A stretch of 64,000 nt of DNA from an uncultured Clostridia bacterium (lineage in GTDB: Bacteria; Bacillota; Clostridia; Lachnospirales; CAG-274): NCBI GenBank assembly GCA_947591605.1, contig CANQDF010000007.1:20726-84725 (forward strand), written 5' to 3'. Within the stretch, counting starts at the first letter, position 1. Every line of letters begins with the position of its first letter. The notes below the pieces were generated by a model, which did not search any database, was not told the origin of the DNA, and was given only the letters and a program-made list of their open reading frames with translations. Positions 9,378 to 19,136 of this stretch are shown one piece after another. The position numbers were made by a program, and so were the translations under genes.

Positions 9378-9440
9378 TTGAAACGGCAAAAGAATTTTGG
9401 TATAATGTAGTAAAAATAAAGGAAGACCTTTTCGGGTCTT
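9378..9440 (+). promoter_or_regulatory. Promoter of the phosphofructokinase gene with a 5'-end hairpin
   Basis: TTGAAA (9378-9383), a 17-bp spacer and TATAAT (9401-9406) preceded by an extended TG (TTGGTATAAT). Transcription should start near 9413. Within about ten bases a small hairpin follows (GAAGACC / GGTCTTC, about 9422-9440) directly ahead of the ribosome site GAAGGGAG. Such 5'-terminal hairpins often protect mRNAs of strongly expressed glycolytic genes. Confidence 0.75.
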
Positions 9441-9464
9441 CAAAAGAAGGGAGTTTTATTTATT

Positions 9465-10691
9465 ATGGCAATCGGAAATGTAATTGTGGGACAATCCGGA
9501 GGACCAACATCGGTCATCAATTCTTCACTTGCGGGCGTGTTCAAAACAGCAAGGGATATGGGCGCCAAAAAGATTTACGGTATGCGCAACGGTATTGAGG
9601 GATTACTTGAAAAGCGCTATATTGATATGAGCGAGTATATTAAGAGTGATTTTGAGGTTGAAATACTTAAAAGAACTCCGTCGGCTTTTCTCGGTTCATG
9701 CCGTTTTAAGCTGCCAACCTATGAAAAAAGCCCCGAAACCTATGATAAAATAATTGCGGTATTAAGAGAGCTTGATATACAGCACTTCTTCTATATCGGC
9801 GGCAACGATTCAATGGATACCATCAAGCAGCTCAGTGAGTATGCAAAGGAAAAAAATATCACCGATATTACCTTTATGGGTGTTCCAAAGACTATTGATA
9901 ACGACCTTGCGGTAACAGACCATACACCGGGCTACGGCAGTGCGGCAAAGTATATAGGCACAACTCTTAAGGAGCTTGTTCGTGATGCGCTTGTTCAGCC
10001 TATCAATATAGTTACAATAGTTGAGATAATGGGCCGTAATGCAGGCTGGCTTACAGCCGCTGCAGCTCTTGCAAAGGGTGACGACTGTGAGGGCGTTGAT
10101 CTTATCTACCTTCCCGAAACAGTTTTTGACATCAACAAATTTGTTACCAAGGTAAAGGATATACAGCAGGCTAAAAAGCAGGTTGTCGTAGCTGTTTCCG
10201 AGGGCGTTAAGACAGCCGACGGCAGCTATGTGTGCGAGGCTGCCGCAACAAATGTAATGGTAGACAGCTTCGGACACAAAACTCTGGGCGGTACCGCAAG
10301 TGCTCTTGCAAGCCTTATAGGCTCCGAGCTTGGCTGCAAGACAAGACCGATAGAGTTCAGTACCATACAGAGATGCGCAAGCCATATCGGCTCCCTTACG
10401 GACGTTACAGAGGCATTCCTTATAGGTGCTGTTGCGGTTAAGGCTGCCGCAAACGGTGAAACAGGCAAGGTCGGCGTATTTGAGAGAGTATCGCAGAATC
10501 CTTACCTTGTAGGTACAAGCATTTACGATGTAAACGCTATTGCCAATGTTGAAAAGACCGTTCCAAAGGAATGGATCATCAATGACGGAACATACCTTTC
10601 ACAGGATGCCATTGATTATATGAAGCCTCTTATCCAGGGTGAAATATATCCTGTTATGGTAGACGGACTGCCTAAGCACATCAAGCTGTAA
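9465..10691 (+). CDS. pfp: 6-phosphofructokinase, PPi-dependent type
   Basis: Glycolytic enzyme that phosphorylates fructose 6-phosphate to fructose 1,6-bisphosphate; 408 residues, cytoplasmic. The N-terminal loop GQSGGPTSVIN is the phosphofructokinase signature. Donor-site residues point to pyrophosphate rather than ATP: the motif reads GGNDS where ATP enzymes have GGDGS (Asp replaces the Gly needed for ATP), and the catalytic loop reads GVPKTIDND with Lys where ATP enzymes have Gly. MGRNAGWL and the fructose-phosphate site follow in the usual order. The first position of the GGNDS motif is Asn where most PPi enzymes I know have Asp. Monocistronic, with its own strong promoter and a terminator shared with the opposing gene. 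Substrate preference is inferred from motifs. Confidence 0.87.
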   Translation: MAIGNVIVGQSGGPTSVINSSLAGVFKTARDMGAKKIYGMRNGIEGLLEKRYIDMSEYIKSDFEVEILKRTPSAFLGSCRFKLPTYEKSPETYDKIIAVLRELDIQHFFYIGGNDSMDTIKQLSEYAKEKNITDITFMGVPKTIDNDLAVTDHTPGYGSAAKYIGTTLKELVRDALVQPINIVTIVEIMGRNAGWLTAAAALAKGDDCEGVDLIYLPETVFDINKFVTKVKDIQQAKKQVVVAVSEGVKTADGSYVCEAAATNVMVDSFGHKTLGGTASALASLIGSELGCKTRPIEFSTIQRCASHIGSLTDVTEAFLIGAVAVKAAANGETGKVGVFERVSQNPYLVGTSIYDVNAIANVEKTVPKEWIINDGTYLSQDAIDYMKPLIQGEIYPVMVDGLPKHIKL

Positions 10692-10725
10692 AAAATAAAT
10701 TTCAGTACGATTTATCTAAAGCTAT

Positions 10726-10770
10726 AAAAAGCTGCTGCCGAGAGATCTATTCTCCGGCAGCAGCTTTTTT
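10726..10770. terminator. Bidirectional terminator between pfp and the HTH gene
   Basis: A 15-bp stem (AAAAAGCTGCTGCCG, 10726-10740, pairing with 10755-10769) flanked by A-rich and T-rich sides ends both the rightward pfp transcript and the leftward transcript of the HTH-protein gene. Confidence 0.9.
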
Positions 10771-10779
10771 GGTACGGTA

Positions 10780-12225
10780 TCAAAGCTTGTCAATATAATT
10801 GATCGCTTCTTTTATAAACGATATTGTTTCCTCCTTGCTGTATACAAGGTTGGTTTCGGAAAAATCGTGCAGAAAATCATAAAAGCATTTACATAATGTG
10901 CTCTCCGAAACGGTGAGATACCTTAAAGGCAGCTTTTTATCATTCAATATTGAAAATAAAATATGGTTTTCGCTTTGCATAAGTATTGTAATACAATCGT
11001 CAAGCTCAATGTTCAACGGGTTTATTGCTCTTATTATATGATGCTTTGAATTGGCGGATTCAATAAGGGAGTTTAACATAAACCTGCGCTCATCCTTTGT
11101 AAGAGCCCTTGAATACTTGCTTGGGAACTCCGTAATTATACCCGACTGTGCAAACTCCATAAGGCTGTTTTTGTTAAAAAGCTGTATGCTGCTTTTAATG
11201 CTTTTGTGCTGCGAAAGCCTAAGATATATGGTCGGCATAAGGCTATCGCTGTCCGGTATTTCCCCCATTACTACGGACTTTGCTATTTCGGGTGTAAAGT
11301 ACAGGGTAAAGCCGGGTGAATATTTTATAAAACGATACTCGGTCGCATCGCTTTGTTTGTCTATAAGAGATTCCACCATATTTTGCAGACCGCAATACGA
11401 CTCGAGAAATTTTTTGTATTTTGTCAGCTTGCCCTCAAAGTGGGTTATGTGGCTTTTTGCAATATCGGCATCCGTTATAAGCATAACCTCGTCAAAGGCA
11501 TGGTTTACAAGCAGAACAGCCGCCGAGGTTATTATAAAATAAGGGTACGGCGTCATATAGCTGTCGTCAATTATCGAGTCTACATAGGTGTAGTAAAATC
11601 TGTAATTATCGGGCAGCGACAGAGAGAGCGGCAGCAAATTTTTAAGCACATGCAGGTTGTAGTTTAATTTTTCGTCCGAGGCAGGGTTAAGCAGGTCTGC
11701 CATAAACGTAATTTTTATATCCGTGTCATAAAGCCTGACGGTATTGTCTATGTATGTTTCCATACAGCTGCTTGCTCCGGGCAGATAAATATATGCCGCA
11801 GGGTCTTGCCTTGCCATTTCCTCAATAAGCATCGTACTTACTACGGTAGATATGGCGCTCCCTCGGTAAATAACGGGCTTGTCTATCCGTTTGTATCCTG
11901 TTGCCTGCGGTATAAGCTTACGCTCTGCCGAGTTGAAAAAATCACCCGACAGCTCCTTAAATATCTGATAAATGCAGTTGTGCATCTCATAACGCGTGTT
12001 ACCCATTGACAACTTTTGAAAACGCATTGTAAGTGCGCTTTTTTCACTTAAGGATATAGGCAGGTTTTCAACAATGGCAAAAAAGTGCTTGGGCTTCATG
12101 GTACGCTCAAAATGCAGTATTTTGTGCAGCATACTTTGGTTAATGCCCGAATTGTTTGCCAAAGAATATACGGAGATATTATTTTCCTTCAGAATATTTG
12201 TTATGCTGTTTACTATATCCTCCAT
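10780..12225 (-). CDS. HTH-domain protein of unknown function
   Basis: A 481-residue protein. Residues about 5-45 form a helix-turn-helix of the Cro/XRE kind (VYSLANNSGINQSMLHKILH), so DNA binding is likely. The remaining 430 residues contain no motif I recognise; they have mixed alpha/beta character and no membrane segment, and could be a ligand- or signal-sensing part. The start is set at ATG 12225 because AGGTG lies 7 nt upstream; the in-frame GTG at 12234 overlaps that ribosome site. It is a single-gene unit with its own promoter. Similar one-domain-plus-large-C-terminus proteins are common in gut Clostridia, but I know no function for them. Confidence 0.75.
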   Translation of the reverse strand: MEDIVNSITNILKENNISVYSLANNSGINQSMLHKILHFERTMKPKHFFAIVENLPISLSEKSALTMRFQKLSMGNTRYEMHNCIYQIFKELSGDFFNSAERKLIPQATGYKRIDKPVIYRGSAISTVVSTMLIEEMARQDPAAYIYLPGASSCMETYIDNTVRLYDTDIKITFMADLLNPASDEKLNYNLHVLKNLLPLSLSLPDNYRFYYTYVDSIIDDSYMTPYPYFIITSAAVLLVNHAFDEVMLITDADIAKSHITHFEGKLTKYKKFLESYCGLQNMVESLIDKQSDATEYRFIKYSPGFTLYFTPEIAKSVVMGEIPDSDSLMPTIYLRLSQHKSIKSSIQLFNKNSLMEFAQSGIITEFPSKYSRALTKDERRFMLNSLIESANSKHHIIRAINPLNIELDDCITILMQSENHILFSILNDKKLPLRYLTVSESTLCKCFYDFLHDFSETNLVYSKEETISFIKEAINYIDKL

Positions 12226-12259
12226 AATTTTCACCTCACAGACAAATGAAATTAATTTA

Positions 12260-12288
12260 AGTATATATTATAAAATACTTTATTTCAA
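12260..12288 (-). promoter_or_regulatory. Promoter of the HTH-protein gene
   Basis: On the minus strand TTGAAA (12288-12283), a 17-bp spacer and TATACT (12265-12260) stand 35 bp upstream of the start codon. The surrounding 220-bp gap to mgtE is very AT-rich and holds nothing else apart from the mgtE terminator. Confidence 0.65.
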
Positions 12289-12404
12289 TAATTGTTGTAA
12301 AAATTAATAATTTACAAACATTAAATTTTTTTGTATATTGCTTGTAAATATGTAAAAATATATAGCATTTATATGCTAAATCTATATAATTTATATATAT
12401 GATC

Positions 12405-12441
12405 AAAAAAGGGGCTGTTTTAATGTAACATCCCCCTTTTG
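12405..12441 (-). terminator. Terminator of the rqcH-mgtE side
   Basis: On the minus strand AAAAGGGG (12440-12433) pairs with the CCCC run at 12414-12411 plus the T-stretch that follows it at 12410-12405. It lies 16 bp after the mgtE stop codon. Confidence 0.7.
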
Positions 12442-12456
12442 TCGTAATGCTTTAAA

Positions 12457-13809
12457 TCATATGTGCAATATTAAAATAGATACCTTAAAAAATATAAGTA
12501 CGGAGCATGTATCCACTATTGTGGTAATAAGCGGTGCAGCCATAATGGCGGGATCCAGATTGAGCTTTTTTGCAGCCATTGGCAGTATACAGCCCAATAT
12601 TTTGGATAAGGTTATTGTAAGCTGCAATGTTATGCCGACCGCAAGCGCAAGCGAAAGTGAGGAAAATTCGCTTGAACCCCTGTACATAAAGGCAATGCGT
12701 ATGCTGTTTACGATCACCAGCAGAATGCCTACGGCGATGCTTATGCCAAACTCCTTAAACATTACCCTGAAAAAGTCCTTAAATTTTATTTCGTCAAGCG
12801 CAAGACCTCTTATTATCATAGTAGAACTCTGTGAGCCGCAGTTTCCGCCCGTATCCATAAGCATGGGTATAAACGATACAAGTATAGGTATTGCGGAAAA
12901 TGCCTCCTCGTAATGCGATATAATAAGCCCCGTTATTGTAGCGGAGAGCATAAGGAACAAAAGCCATACTATACGGTTTTTTGCATGTGTGAGCACACTT
13001 GTATGCAGATAATCGTCCTCCGATGGGGTGATGGCTGCCATAATTGCAAAGTCCTCCTCGGTTTCGTCCTCAATGACATCCATTGCGTCATCAAAGGTGA
13101 CTATACCCACAAGCCTGTTGTCGCCGTCTGTCACAGGCATGGCAATAAAATCGTAGTGAGTGAGCTGCTTTGCTGTTTCCTCTCTGTCATCGGTTGTTTT
13201 TACCGATATGGGGTTATCCTCCATTATATCTCCGATTTTTGTAGAGTAGTCGGACAGCAGCAGCTCCTTTACGGATACGGTGCCCAAAAGCTCCTTTTTA
13301 TCACTTGTAACATAGCAGGTATATATGGTTTCCTTATCCACACCCGTGCGTCTTATGCGGTCAAATGCCTCTTCAACGGTCATATTTGCACGCAGCGTTA
13401 CAAATTCCGTAGTCATTATGCTGCCTGCGCTGTCCTTGGGGTAGTTGAGTATCTCGTTTATTATGAGCCTTGATTCCGGGTCGGTATGCTTAAGTATACG
13501 TTTTACAACGCTTGCGGGCATTTCCTCTATAAGGTCTACCGTATCGTCAATAAAAAGGTCCTTTATTACATCCTCAAGCTCCTTGTCGCTGAAAGCGGTG
13601 ATAAGCGCTTCACGGTTGTCGCCCTCGAGATGGGCAAAAACATCTGTTGCCTGATCCTTTGGCAAAAGCCTGTAGGCGACCACAGCCTCCTCCTTTGTCA
13701 GGTCATCAAGCAGCAGTGCCACATCGGCGGGGTTTTCCTCGGAAAGCTGTGCCTTAAGCGTTTTGTAATCCTTATTTTCAAGCAGTTCTCTGATTTTTTC
13801 CAAAGTCAT
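12457..13809 (-). CDS. mgtE: Magnesium transporter MgtE
   Basis: Magnesium channel/transporter of the cell membrane, 450 residues, the normal family length. Residues 1-125 form the superhelical N domain, about 130-250 a pair of CBS domains that sense intracellular magnesium, and about 280-450 five transmembrane helices. The signature DTGGNCGSQSSTMIIRG in the membrane part and the conserved DPAIMAAPLITTIVDT segment with the pore-lining Asp are both present. It follows rqcH by 70 bp on the same strand and may share its transcript. No magnesium riboswitch is visible upstream, so regulation is probably through the CBS gate of the protein. Confidence 0.95.
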   Translation of the reverse strand: MTLEKIRELLENKDYKTLKAQLSEENPADVALLLDDLTKEEAVVAYRLLPKDQATDVFAHLEGDNREALITAFSDKELEDVIKDLFIDDTVDLIEEMPASVVKRILKHTDPESRLIINEILNYPKDSAGSIMTTEFVTLRANMTVEEAFDRIRRTGVDKETIYTCYVTSDKKELLGTVSVKELLLSDYSTKIGDIMEDNPISVKTTDDREETAKQLTHYDFIAMPVTDGDNRLVGIVTFDDAMDVIEDETEEDFAIMAAITPSEDDYLHTSVLTHAKNRIVWLLFLMLSATITGLIISHYEEAFSAIPILVSFIPMLMDTGGNCGSQSSTMIIRGLALDEIKFKDFFRVMFKEFGISIAVGILLVIVNSIRIAFMYRGSSEFSSLSLALAVGITLQLTITLSKILGCILPMAAKKLNLDPAIMAAPLITTIVDTCSVLIFFKVSILILHI

Positions 13810-13879
13810 ATTGCATCCCTCCGTTTGTTATGTAATAAACCCAAAAGGGTTTTTGTCATTAATTTTTTTTATATTGTTT

Positions 13880-15643
13880 TTACAGTTTTTTTATTTTACT
13901 CACAGAATCATCGGTAGGAGTAACATATGCCGTGCTGTTTGTTGTGTATATTACAAAACCGGGCTTTGCGCCGTTGGGCTTTTTGACGTTTTTCTTTAGG
14001 GTATAGTCAACGGGCACCGAGGCAGAGGCTCTGCCCTTGCTGTAATATGCGGCAAGCAAAGCTGCCTGCGTTAAAGTGCTTTCGGGCACGTTTTTCCCCT
14101 CGGTCACTATAATAACGTGGGAGCCGGGTATATGCTTTGTATGCAGCCATATATCGCCGCTGTGCGCAAAATGTACGGTAAGCTCGTCGTTTTGTCTGTT
14201 GTTTTTGCCTACATAGATATGAAATCCGTCGTCGGAAACAAAGTGCAGCGGAGAGGAATGTGCGGAGGATTTAATACCCTTTTGTTTTTTGCCTGTTTGC
14301 TTTATATATCCCTCGTTTTTAAGCTCCTCGCGTATATCTCGTATATCCTGCTCGTCCGTACAGTTCATAAGGGAAACAAGCAGGCCTTCAAGGTAATTAA
14401 GTTCGTTGTCGTTCTGCTCTATCTGCTCCGCAAGGGCTGCAAAGGTGCGTTTTTCCTTGTTATAGCGCTTAAAATATTTTTGTGCGTTTTCCGAAGGAGT
14501 CAGCGTTCCGTCCAGCGGTATCGTTATATCCTCCCGATCCTCGGACTGATAGTTGGCAAGCGTAACCGAGGTCATACCCTTTTTTATAAGGTATATATTG
14601 GCGGTGATAAGCTCTCCGTAAAGCCTGAGCGTATCTCTGTCCGCTATTTTCTTTAAGGTGCTCTGCTGCATATCCTTTTTTCTTGCACAGCGCTCCAGGT
14701 TGGAGCTGATTATATGCTTCAGGTCATGAGTTTTTTGCTGCATACGATAGGCAAGATCCTTTTGAGCGTAATAGAACTCAATAAGCTCCGAGGTTGACGA
14801 AAACTGCTTTTTTTGCATGCCGTCAAAGCGCTCCATACTGTAGGGCGCAAAGTCAAGTATTTTGCCGTATTCGTCATATGCAAGCTCGGGCAAAAAACAT
14901 TCGCTGCGTATATCGCCGCACATATTTTTAAACGAATCAAACAGCCCCTTAAGCTGCTCCTCGGAAACAGACGAAACCGTGTCCGCACTGTAAAGACCGG
15001 CACGGCTGCAAATTTCGTCGGCACTTTGAGGAGAAATGCCCGTATAGTTTGTATAAATAAGGCTCTGGAGCTTTTTGTCGGGACTGAGCCTTGCAAAGCC
15101 CGAAAAGTTATCCCACGAAAGCTGCATGGTATCCGTTTTGCCTTGGGTCGGAGGCAGCTCATAAGCCTTGCCCGGCAGCACCTCACGCACGGAGCTTTTG
15201 TCGTGTGTTATGTGCTTTGCACAGTCCAGTACGGTATTGCTGCTGTCCGTGAGTATAAGATTGCTGTGCCTGCCCATAATTTCAAGCACGAGTTTTTTTA
15301 CCGAATAATCGCCCATCTCGTTTAAGGATTCAACATATATGTTTACAATACGCTCAAAGGAGGGCTGAGTAATATCTATTATTTTCCCGCTTTGGAGGTG
15401 TTTTCTCAATACCATGCAAAAAAGAGGCGGGTTTTGAGGGTTTGTATACTGATGTTCGGTAAAAAACAGCCTCGGGTGCGACGGGTTGGCAGATAATACA
15501 AGCTTGTAAGCGCTGCCGAGGCTCCTTATGTTAAGCAATATTTCGTCCGGCTCGGGCTGATAAATTTTGTCTATCCTGCCTCCCAGAGCCTTTTTGCGTA
15601 TCTCCGAAACCAAAGCCGAGATGGTTATTCCGTCAAATGCCAT
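13880..15643 (-). CDS. rqcH: Ribosome-associated quality control protein RqcH (NFACT family)
   Basis: A 587-residue NFACT protein, the bacterial counterpart of Rqc2 and often annotated as fibronectin-binding protein. It binds obstructed 50S subunits and recruits tRNA-Ala to add C-terminal alanine tails that mark stalled chains for degradation. NFACT-N begins at MAFDGITISALVSEIR and contains the conserved EIMGRHSNLIL; a coiled coil spans about 290-430; the NFACT-R domain is at about 460-560 with SGDIWLHTKHIPGSHVII. TCGGAGGATAAAT precedes the ATG. It lies between uvrC upstream and mgtE downstream on the same strand, 58 and 70 bp away. Older annotation as an adhesin is less likely. Confidence 0.92.
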   Translation of the reverse strand: MAFDGITISALVSEIRKKALGGRIDKIYQPEPDEILLNIRSLGSAYKLVLSANPSHPRLFFTEHQYTNPQNPPLFCMVLRKHLQSGKIIDITQPSFERIVNIYVESLNEMGDYSVKKLVLEIMGRHSNLILTDSSNTVLDCAKHITHDKSSVREVLPGKAYELPPTQGKTDTMQLSWDNFSGFARLSPDKKLQSLIYTNYTGISPQSADEICSRAGLYSADTVSSVSEEQLKGLFDSFKNMCGDIRSECFLPELAYDEYGKILDFAPYSMERFDGMQKKQFSSTSELIEFYYAQKDLAYRMQQKTHDLKHIISSNLERCARKKDMQQSTLKKIADRDTLRLYGELITANIYLIKKGMTSVTLANYQSEDREDITIPLDGTLTPSENAQKYFKRYNKEKRTFAALAEQIEQNDNELNYLEGLLVSLMNCTDEQDIRDIREELKNEGYIKQTGKKQKGIKSSAHSSPLHFVSDDGFHIYVGKNNRQNDELTVHFAHSGDIWLHTKHIPGSHVIIVTEGKNVPESTLTQAALLAAYYSKGRASASVPVDYTLKKNVKKPNGAKPGFVIYTTNSTAYVTPTDDSVSKIKKL

Positions 15644-15701
15644 ATATTTATCCTCCGATACAATTAAATTATATATATCAAAGCAGAGATGCAGTATATA
15701 T

Positions 15702-17537
15702 TCAGTGAAAAAAGTTATATACCGATTCGGCAGCTCTTATGTCCATTCCGTCTGCCTGCTTCAGCTGCTCTATATCCGCACGTTTTATTGCCTCTATATC
15801 TCCGAAGTGCCGCATAAGAGCCTTTCGTCTTTTTTTGCCTATGCCTTTTATATCATCAAGTATGCTGTGTACCTGTGCTTTTTCCCTAAGCTTGCGGTGG
15901 TATTCAACAGCAAAGCGGTGAACCTCGTCCTGTATCCTTGTAATGAGCTTAAAACCCTCGGAATTATAAGGGAGAGGTATTTCCCTGCCGTTATACATAA
16001 GCCCTCTTGTCCTGTGCCTGTCGTCCTTTACCATGCCGCATACTGGTACATATATATCAAGCCTTTTAAGCGCTTCGCATACCGTGCTTATCTGACCCTT
16101 GCCGCCGTCAAGAAAGATCATATCGGGCAGCTTGCCGAAGCCCTCATCTCCGCCGCCGTTTATATAGCGCATAAAGCGCCTTGTAATTACCTCGTCCATG
16201 CTTGCATAATCGTTTGCACCCATAACGGACTTTATCCTGAATTTGCGGTAATCGCTGCGTTTTGGCCTGCCGTTTTCAAAAACGACCATAGAGCCTACCG
16301 ACTGAAAGCCCTGTGTATTGGATATATCGTAGCTCTCGATGCGTTCAAGTTTGAAGTCAAGCCCCATGGCGTTTGCAAGCTCGTCTAGCGCACCCGTAGT
16401 GCGTGCTTTTTCACGCAGGATATGCTCACCGAATTTTTCAAGGGTTATTTTGGCGTTGTTTACAGCCATTTCCACGAGCTTGTGCTTTTCGCCCTTTTGG
16501 GGTATAAGTATAAATACACGCTGACCCTTTTCCCGTGAGAGCCATTCGCTGATGACATCAAAATCGGGTACATCGCATTGAAGCAGTATCTCCTTGGGTA
16601 TAAAGGGTGTACCGCTGTAAAACTGCTTGAGAAAATCGTTTATTATCTCCGCATCCTCCATGGTATCGGTGTTTTCGGGCATAAAATGCTCTCTGCCGCA
16701 TATTTTGCCGCCTCTTATAAAAAATATCTGTACAACGCAGCCGTCCTTGCTCCTGTACATACCTATTACATCTCTGTCCTCCATACCGCCCGACATTGCC
16801 TCTATTATCTGCTTTTCGTTAAGCTTTTTGACGCCGTTTATGGTGTCACGCAGTTCTGCTGCCTTTTCAAACTCCATGTTTTCCGATGCGGCATACATTT
16901 TTTCCGTAAGAGAGGCAACCACCTTGTCGGTATGGCCGTTTAAAAAGTCCAGCAGCTCGGATATCATGGCATTGTATTCAATTTCGTTTACTTTGCCCGT
17001 GCAGGGCGCAAGGCACTGACCTATATGATAATTAAGGCAGGGTCTTTCTTTGTTGAAATCCTGCGGAAATTTTTTCATGCAGCGCCTTATGGGCCATATC
17101 CTGTTTATAAGCTCAATGTTTTCTCTTACATTGTAGGAGCTTGAAAACGGGCCAAAGTATCTGGCTTTGTCCTTTAAGTGCCTCCTTGTAATAAATACCC
17201 TTGGAAAATGCTCGTTTACGGTTACCTTTATATAGGGGTAGGTCTTGTCGTCCTTAAGCATGATGTTATACTTTGGAGAATACTGTTTGATAAGATTGTT
17301 TTCCAGTATAAGTGCCTCTACCTCGCTGCCCGTTACTATATATTCAAAGCTTGCAATATGGCTTACCATGCTTTTTACCTTTACCGAGTGAGAGGACGAG
17401 TTCTGAAAATACTGCCTTACCCTGTTTTTTAATATTTTTGCTTTGCCGACATATATTATCCTGTCATCGGCATCCTTCATTATATATACGCCCGGGCTTT
17501 CGGGCAGCTTTTTAAGCTCCGCCTGTATATCAAACAT
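15702..17537 (-). CDS. uvrC: Excinuclease ABC subunit C
   Basis: Endonuclease of nucleotide excision repair that makes both cuts around a lesion after UvrA-UvrB handover; 611 residues, normal length. Domains in order: GIY-YIG nuclease (PGVYIMKDADDRIIYVGKAK) at about 14-95, the UVR/UvrB-binding motif (ENMEFEKAAELRD) near 205, the RNase H-like nuclease (ESYDISNTQG, IFLDGGKGQIS) at about 375-530, and a C-terminal double helix-hairpin-helix (IKGIGKKRRKALMRHFG). The start at ATG 17537 is chosen because AAGGAGA lies 8 nt upstream and family members begin there; an extra 11 codons are open upstream. It diverges from the flippase gene. Confidence 0.95.
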   Translation of the reverse strand: MFDIQAELKKLPESPGVYIMKDADDRIIYVGKAKILKNRVRQYFQNSSSHSVKVKSMVSHIASFEYIVTGSEVEALILENNLIKQYSPKYNIMLKDDKTYPYIKVTVNEHFPRVFITRRHLKDKARYFGPFSSSYNVRENIELINRIWPIRRCMKKFPQDFNKERPCLNYHIGQCLAPCTGKVNEIEYNAMISELLDFLNGHTDKVVASLTEKMYAASENMEFEKAAELRDTINGVKKLNEKQIIEAMSGGMEDRDVIGMYRSKDGCVVQIFFIRGGKICGREHFMPENTDTMEDAEIINDFLKQFYSGTPFIPKEILLQCDVPDFDVISEWLSREKGQRVFILIPQKGEKHKLVEMAVNNAKITLEKFGEHILREKARTTGALDELANAMGLDFKLERIESYDISNTQGFQSVGSMVVFENGRPKRSDYRKFRIKSVMGANDYASMDEVITRRFMRYINGGGDEGFGKLPDMIFLDGGKGQISTVCEALKRLDIYVPVCGMVKDDRHRTRGLMYNGREIPLPYNSEGFKLITRIQDEVHRFAVEYHRKLREKAQVHSILDDIKGIGKKRRKALMRHFGDIEAIKRADIEQLKQADGMDIRAAESVYNFFH

Positions 17538-17621
17538 AAAATCTCTCCTTTGTTGTATCCATTTTAACATATTTTATCCGCAAAGCCAATATATTAAATA
17601 AATAAAGCTATGAGGTAGAAA

Positions 17622-19136
17622 ATGTTCAGGCATAAAATAATACGCTCTGCTGCTATACTTACACTGGCAAATATCATAACAAGGCTGCTGGGATTTTTTT
17701 ACAGGATATTTATGTCAAATGTCCTAGGTGCAGAGGGCATGGGGCTTTATCAGCTTATATCACCCGTTTATATGCTTGTGTGGGCGTTTTCCTCCGCAGG
17801 ACTGAGTACCGCAATATCCAAGCTGACAGCCGAACAAAAGGCGACCGACAGCTACGGCAATATGCACAGGCTTGTGTTTGCGGCATCGGCGTTTTCCGTA
17901 TTTCTTGCATCTGCGGCATCATTTTTTATATACGTCAACGCACCTTACATATGCTCATACCTTTTAAAGGATACAAGGACAGTGCTCTCGCTGCGCATAC
18001 TTGCCGTATGCTTTCCTTTTATGGCGGCAGGCTCCTGTATAAGGGGATGGTTTTACGGTATGCAGGAGGCAGGCGTACCTGCGCAGTGTCAGGTGCTTGA
18101 GCAGTGTACCAGAATGGCGGTAGTGTATGTACTGTCGTTTTCCATGCTTGGCAAAGGTCTTGAAGCCGCCTGTGCGATGGCGGTGACCGGAATGGCGGCG
18201 GGGGAGATAATATCGTTTATATATGTTTTGCTGCGTGCCGCATTGAGAAAGCACCATTTAAAAAGCCGACCCACAATATCATACAAAAAAACGGGCATTA
18301 TGCTGTTTGCGCTTGCTCTGCCGCTTACGCTGAACAGAGTGACGGGCACCCTGCTTTCGGGTGCGGAAAATCTGCTTATACCTGCAAAGCTGCAGCTTTG
18401 CGGCATCACAAGGAGTGAGGCGGTGTCGGTATACGGCAGGCTGTGCGGTATGGCAATGCCGCTTATAATGTTTCCGTCGTCATTGCTCACGGCGCTGGCA
18501 ACGGCACTTATGCCTGCCGTGTCGGAGGCAAGTGCCGCAGGGCATACACGTTCCTTAAGCTCTGCCGTGGAAAAATCGCTTACCTTTACATCGGTGATAG
18601 GCATAGGCACAGCAGGCCTTTTTATATGCCTGCCTTACGAAATGGGAGAGGTCATATACAAATGCAGAGAGCTGGGCTATCTGCTCAGGCTGCTGGGGGC
18701 GGTGTGCCCGTTTATATATATGCAGGTAACGCTCTCAGGCATACTTAACGGACTGGGCAAGCAGCTTTACATATTTATTGCCAATCTGCTTTCGTCTATA
18801 TTCAATATAGGCTTTATATGTATGTTTGTGCCGTCGCACGGCATTGAGGCATATATTTTCGGCTGGTTTGTAAGCATACTGACGACCTCGGCAATAAGCC
18901 TTAATATTGCGGCAGGCTGTGTAAATATAAGGCTTTATTTTAACAATATGCTGCTTAAGCCTGCTGCCGCAATTGCAATTGCGTGTATGAGCCTTCGCTT
19001 TTTTGTTTCACAAAAGGACATATCCCTTTACAGTGTGCATGCGCTTACCGCATCGGTTTTTTTTATAGGCAGTACTTATATGGTTTTGCTTCTGATGCTG
19101 GGCGTTTTCAGCTCGCAGCGCAGATATAAATATTGA
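17622..19136 (+). CDS. SpoVB/MurJ-like flippase (MOP superfamily)
   Basis: A 504-residue polytopic membrane protein with about 14 hydrophobic helices. The N-terminal segment IIRSAAILTLANIITRLLGF and the following FYRIFMSNVLGAEGMGLYQL are characteristic of the SpoVB/YtgP branch of polysaccharide flippases. Members translocate undecaprenyl-linked cell-wall or capsule precursors; SpoVB itself serves spore cortex synthesis, and relatives can replace MurJ. Sequence alone cannot tell which role applies, so no gene symbol is given. TGAGG precedes the ATG. A promoter for the next gene overlaps its stop codon. Confidence 0.85.
   Translation: MFRHKIIRSAAILTLANIITRLLGFFYRIFMSNVLGAEGMGLYQLISPVYMLVWAFSSAGLSTAISKLTAEQKATDSYGNMHRLVFAASAFSVFLASAASFFIYVNAPYICSYLLKDTRTVLSLRILAVCFPFMAAGSCIRGWFYGMQEAGVPAQCQVLEQCTRMAVVYVLSFSMLGKGLEAACAMAVTGMAAGEIISFIYVLLRAALRKHHLKSRPTISYKKTGIMLFALALPLTLNRVTGTLLSGAENLLIPAKLQLCGITRSEAVSVYGRLCGMAMPLIMFPSSLLTALATALMPAVSEASAAGHTRSLSSAVEKSLTFTSVIGIGTAGLFICLPYEMGEVIYKCRELGYLLRLLGAVCPFIYMQVTLSGILNGLGKQLYIFIANLLSSIFNIGFICMFVPSHGIEAYIFGWFVSILTTSAISLNIAAGCVNIRLYFNNMLLKPAAAIAIACMSLRFFVSQKDISLYSVHALTASVFFIGSTYMVLLLMLGVFSSQRRYKY

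Noticed and set aside
15567..16388. A 273-codon open frame antisense to uvrC and rqcH
   Set aside because: It covers conserved uvrC coding sequence, has no ribosome site, and its composition is that of a shadow frame.
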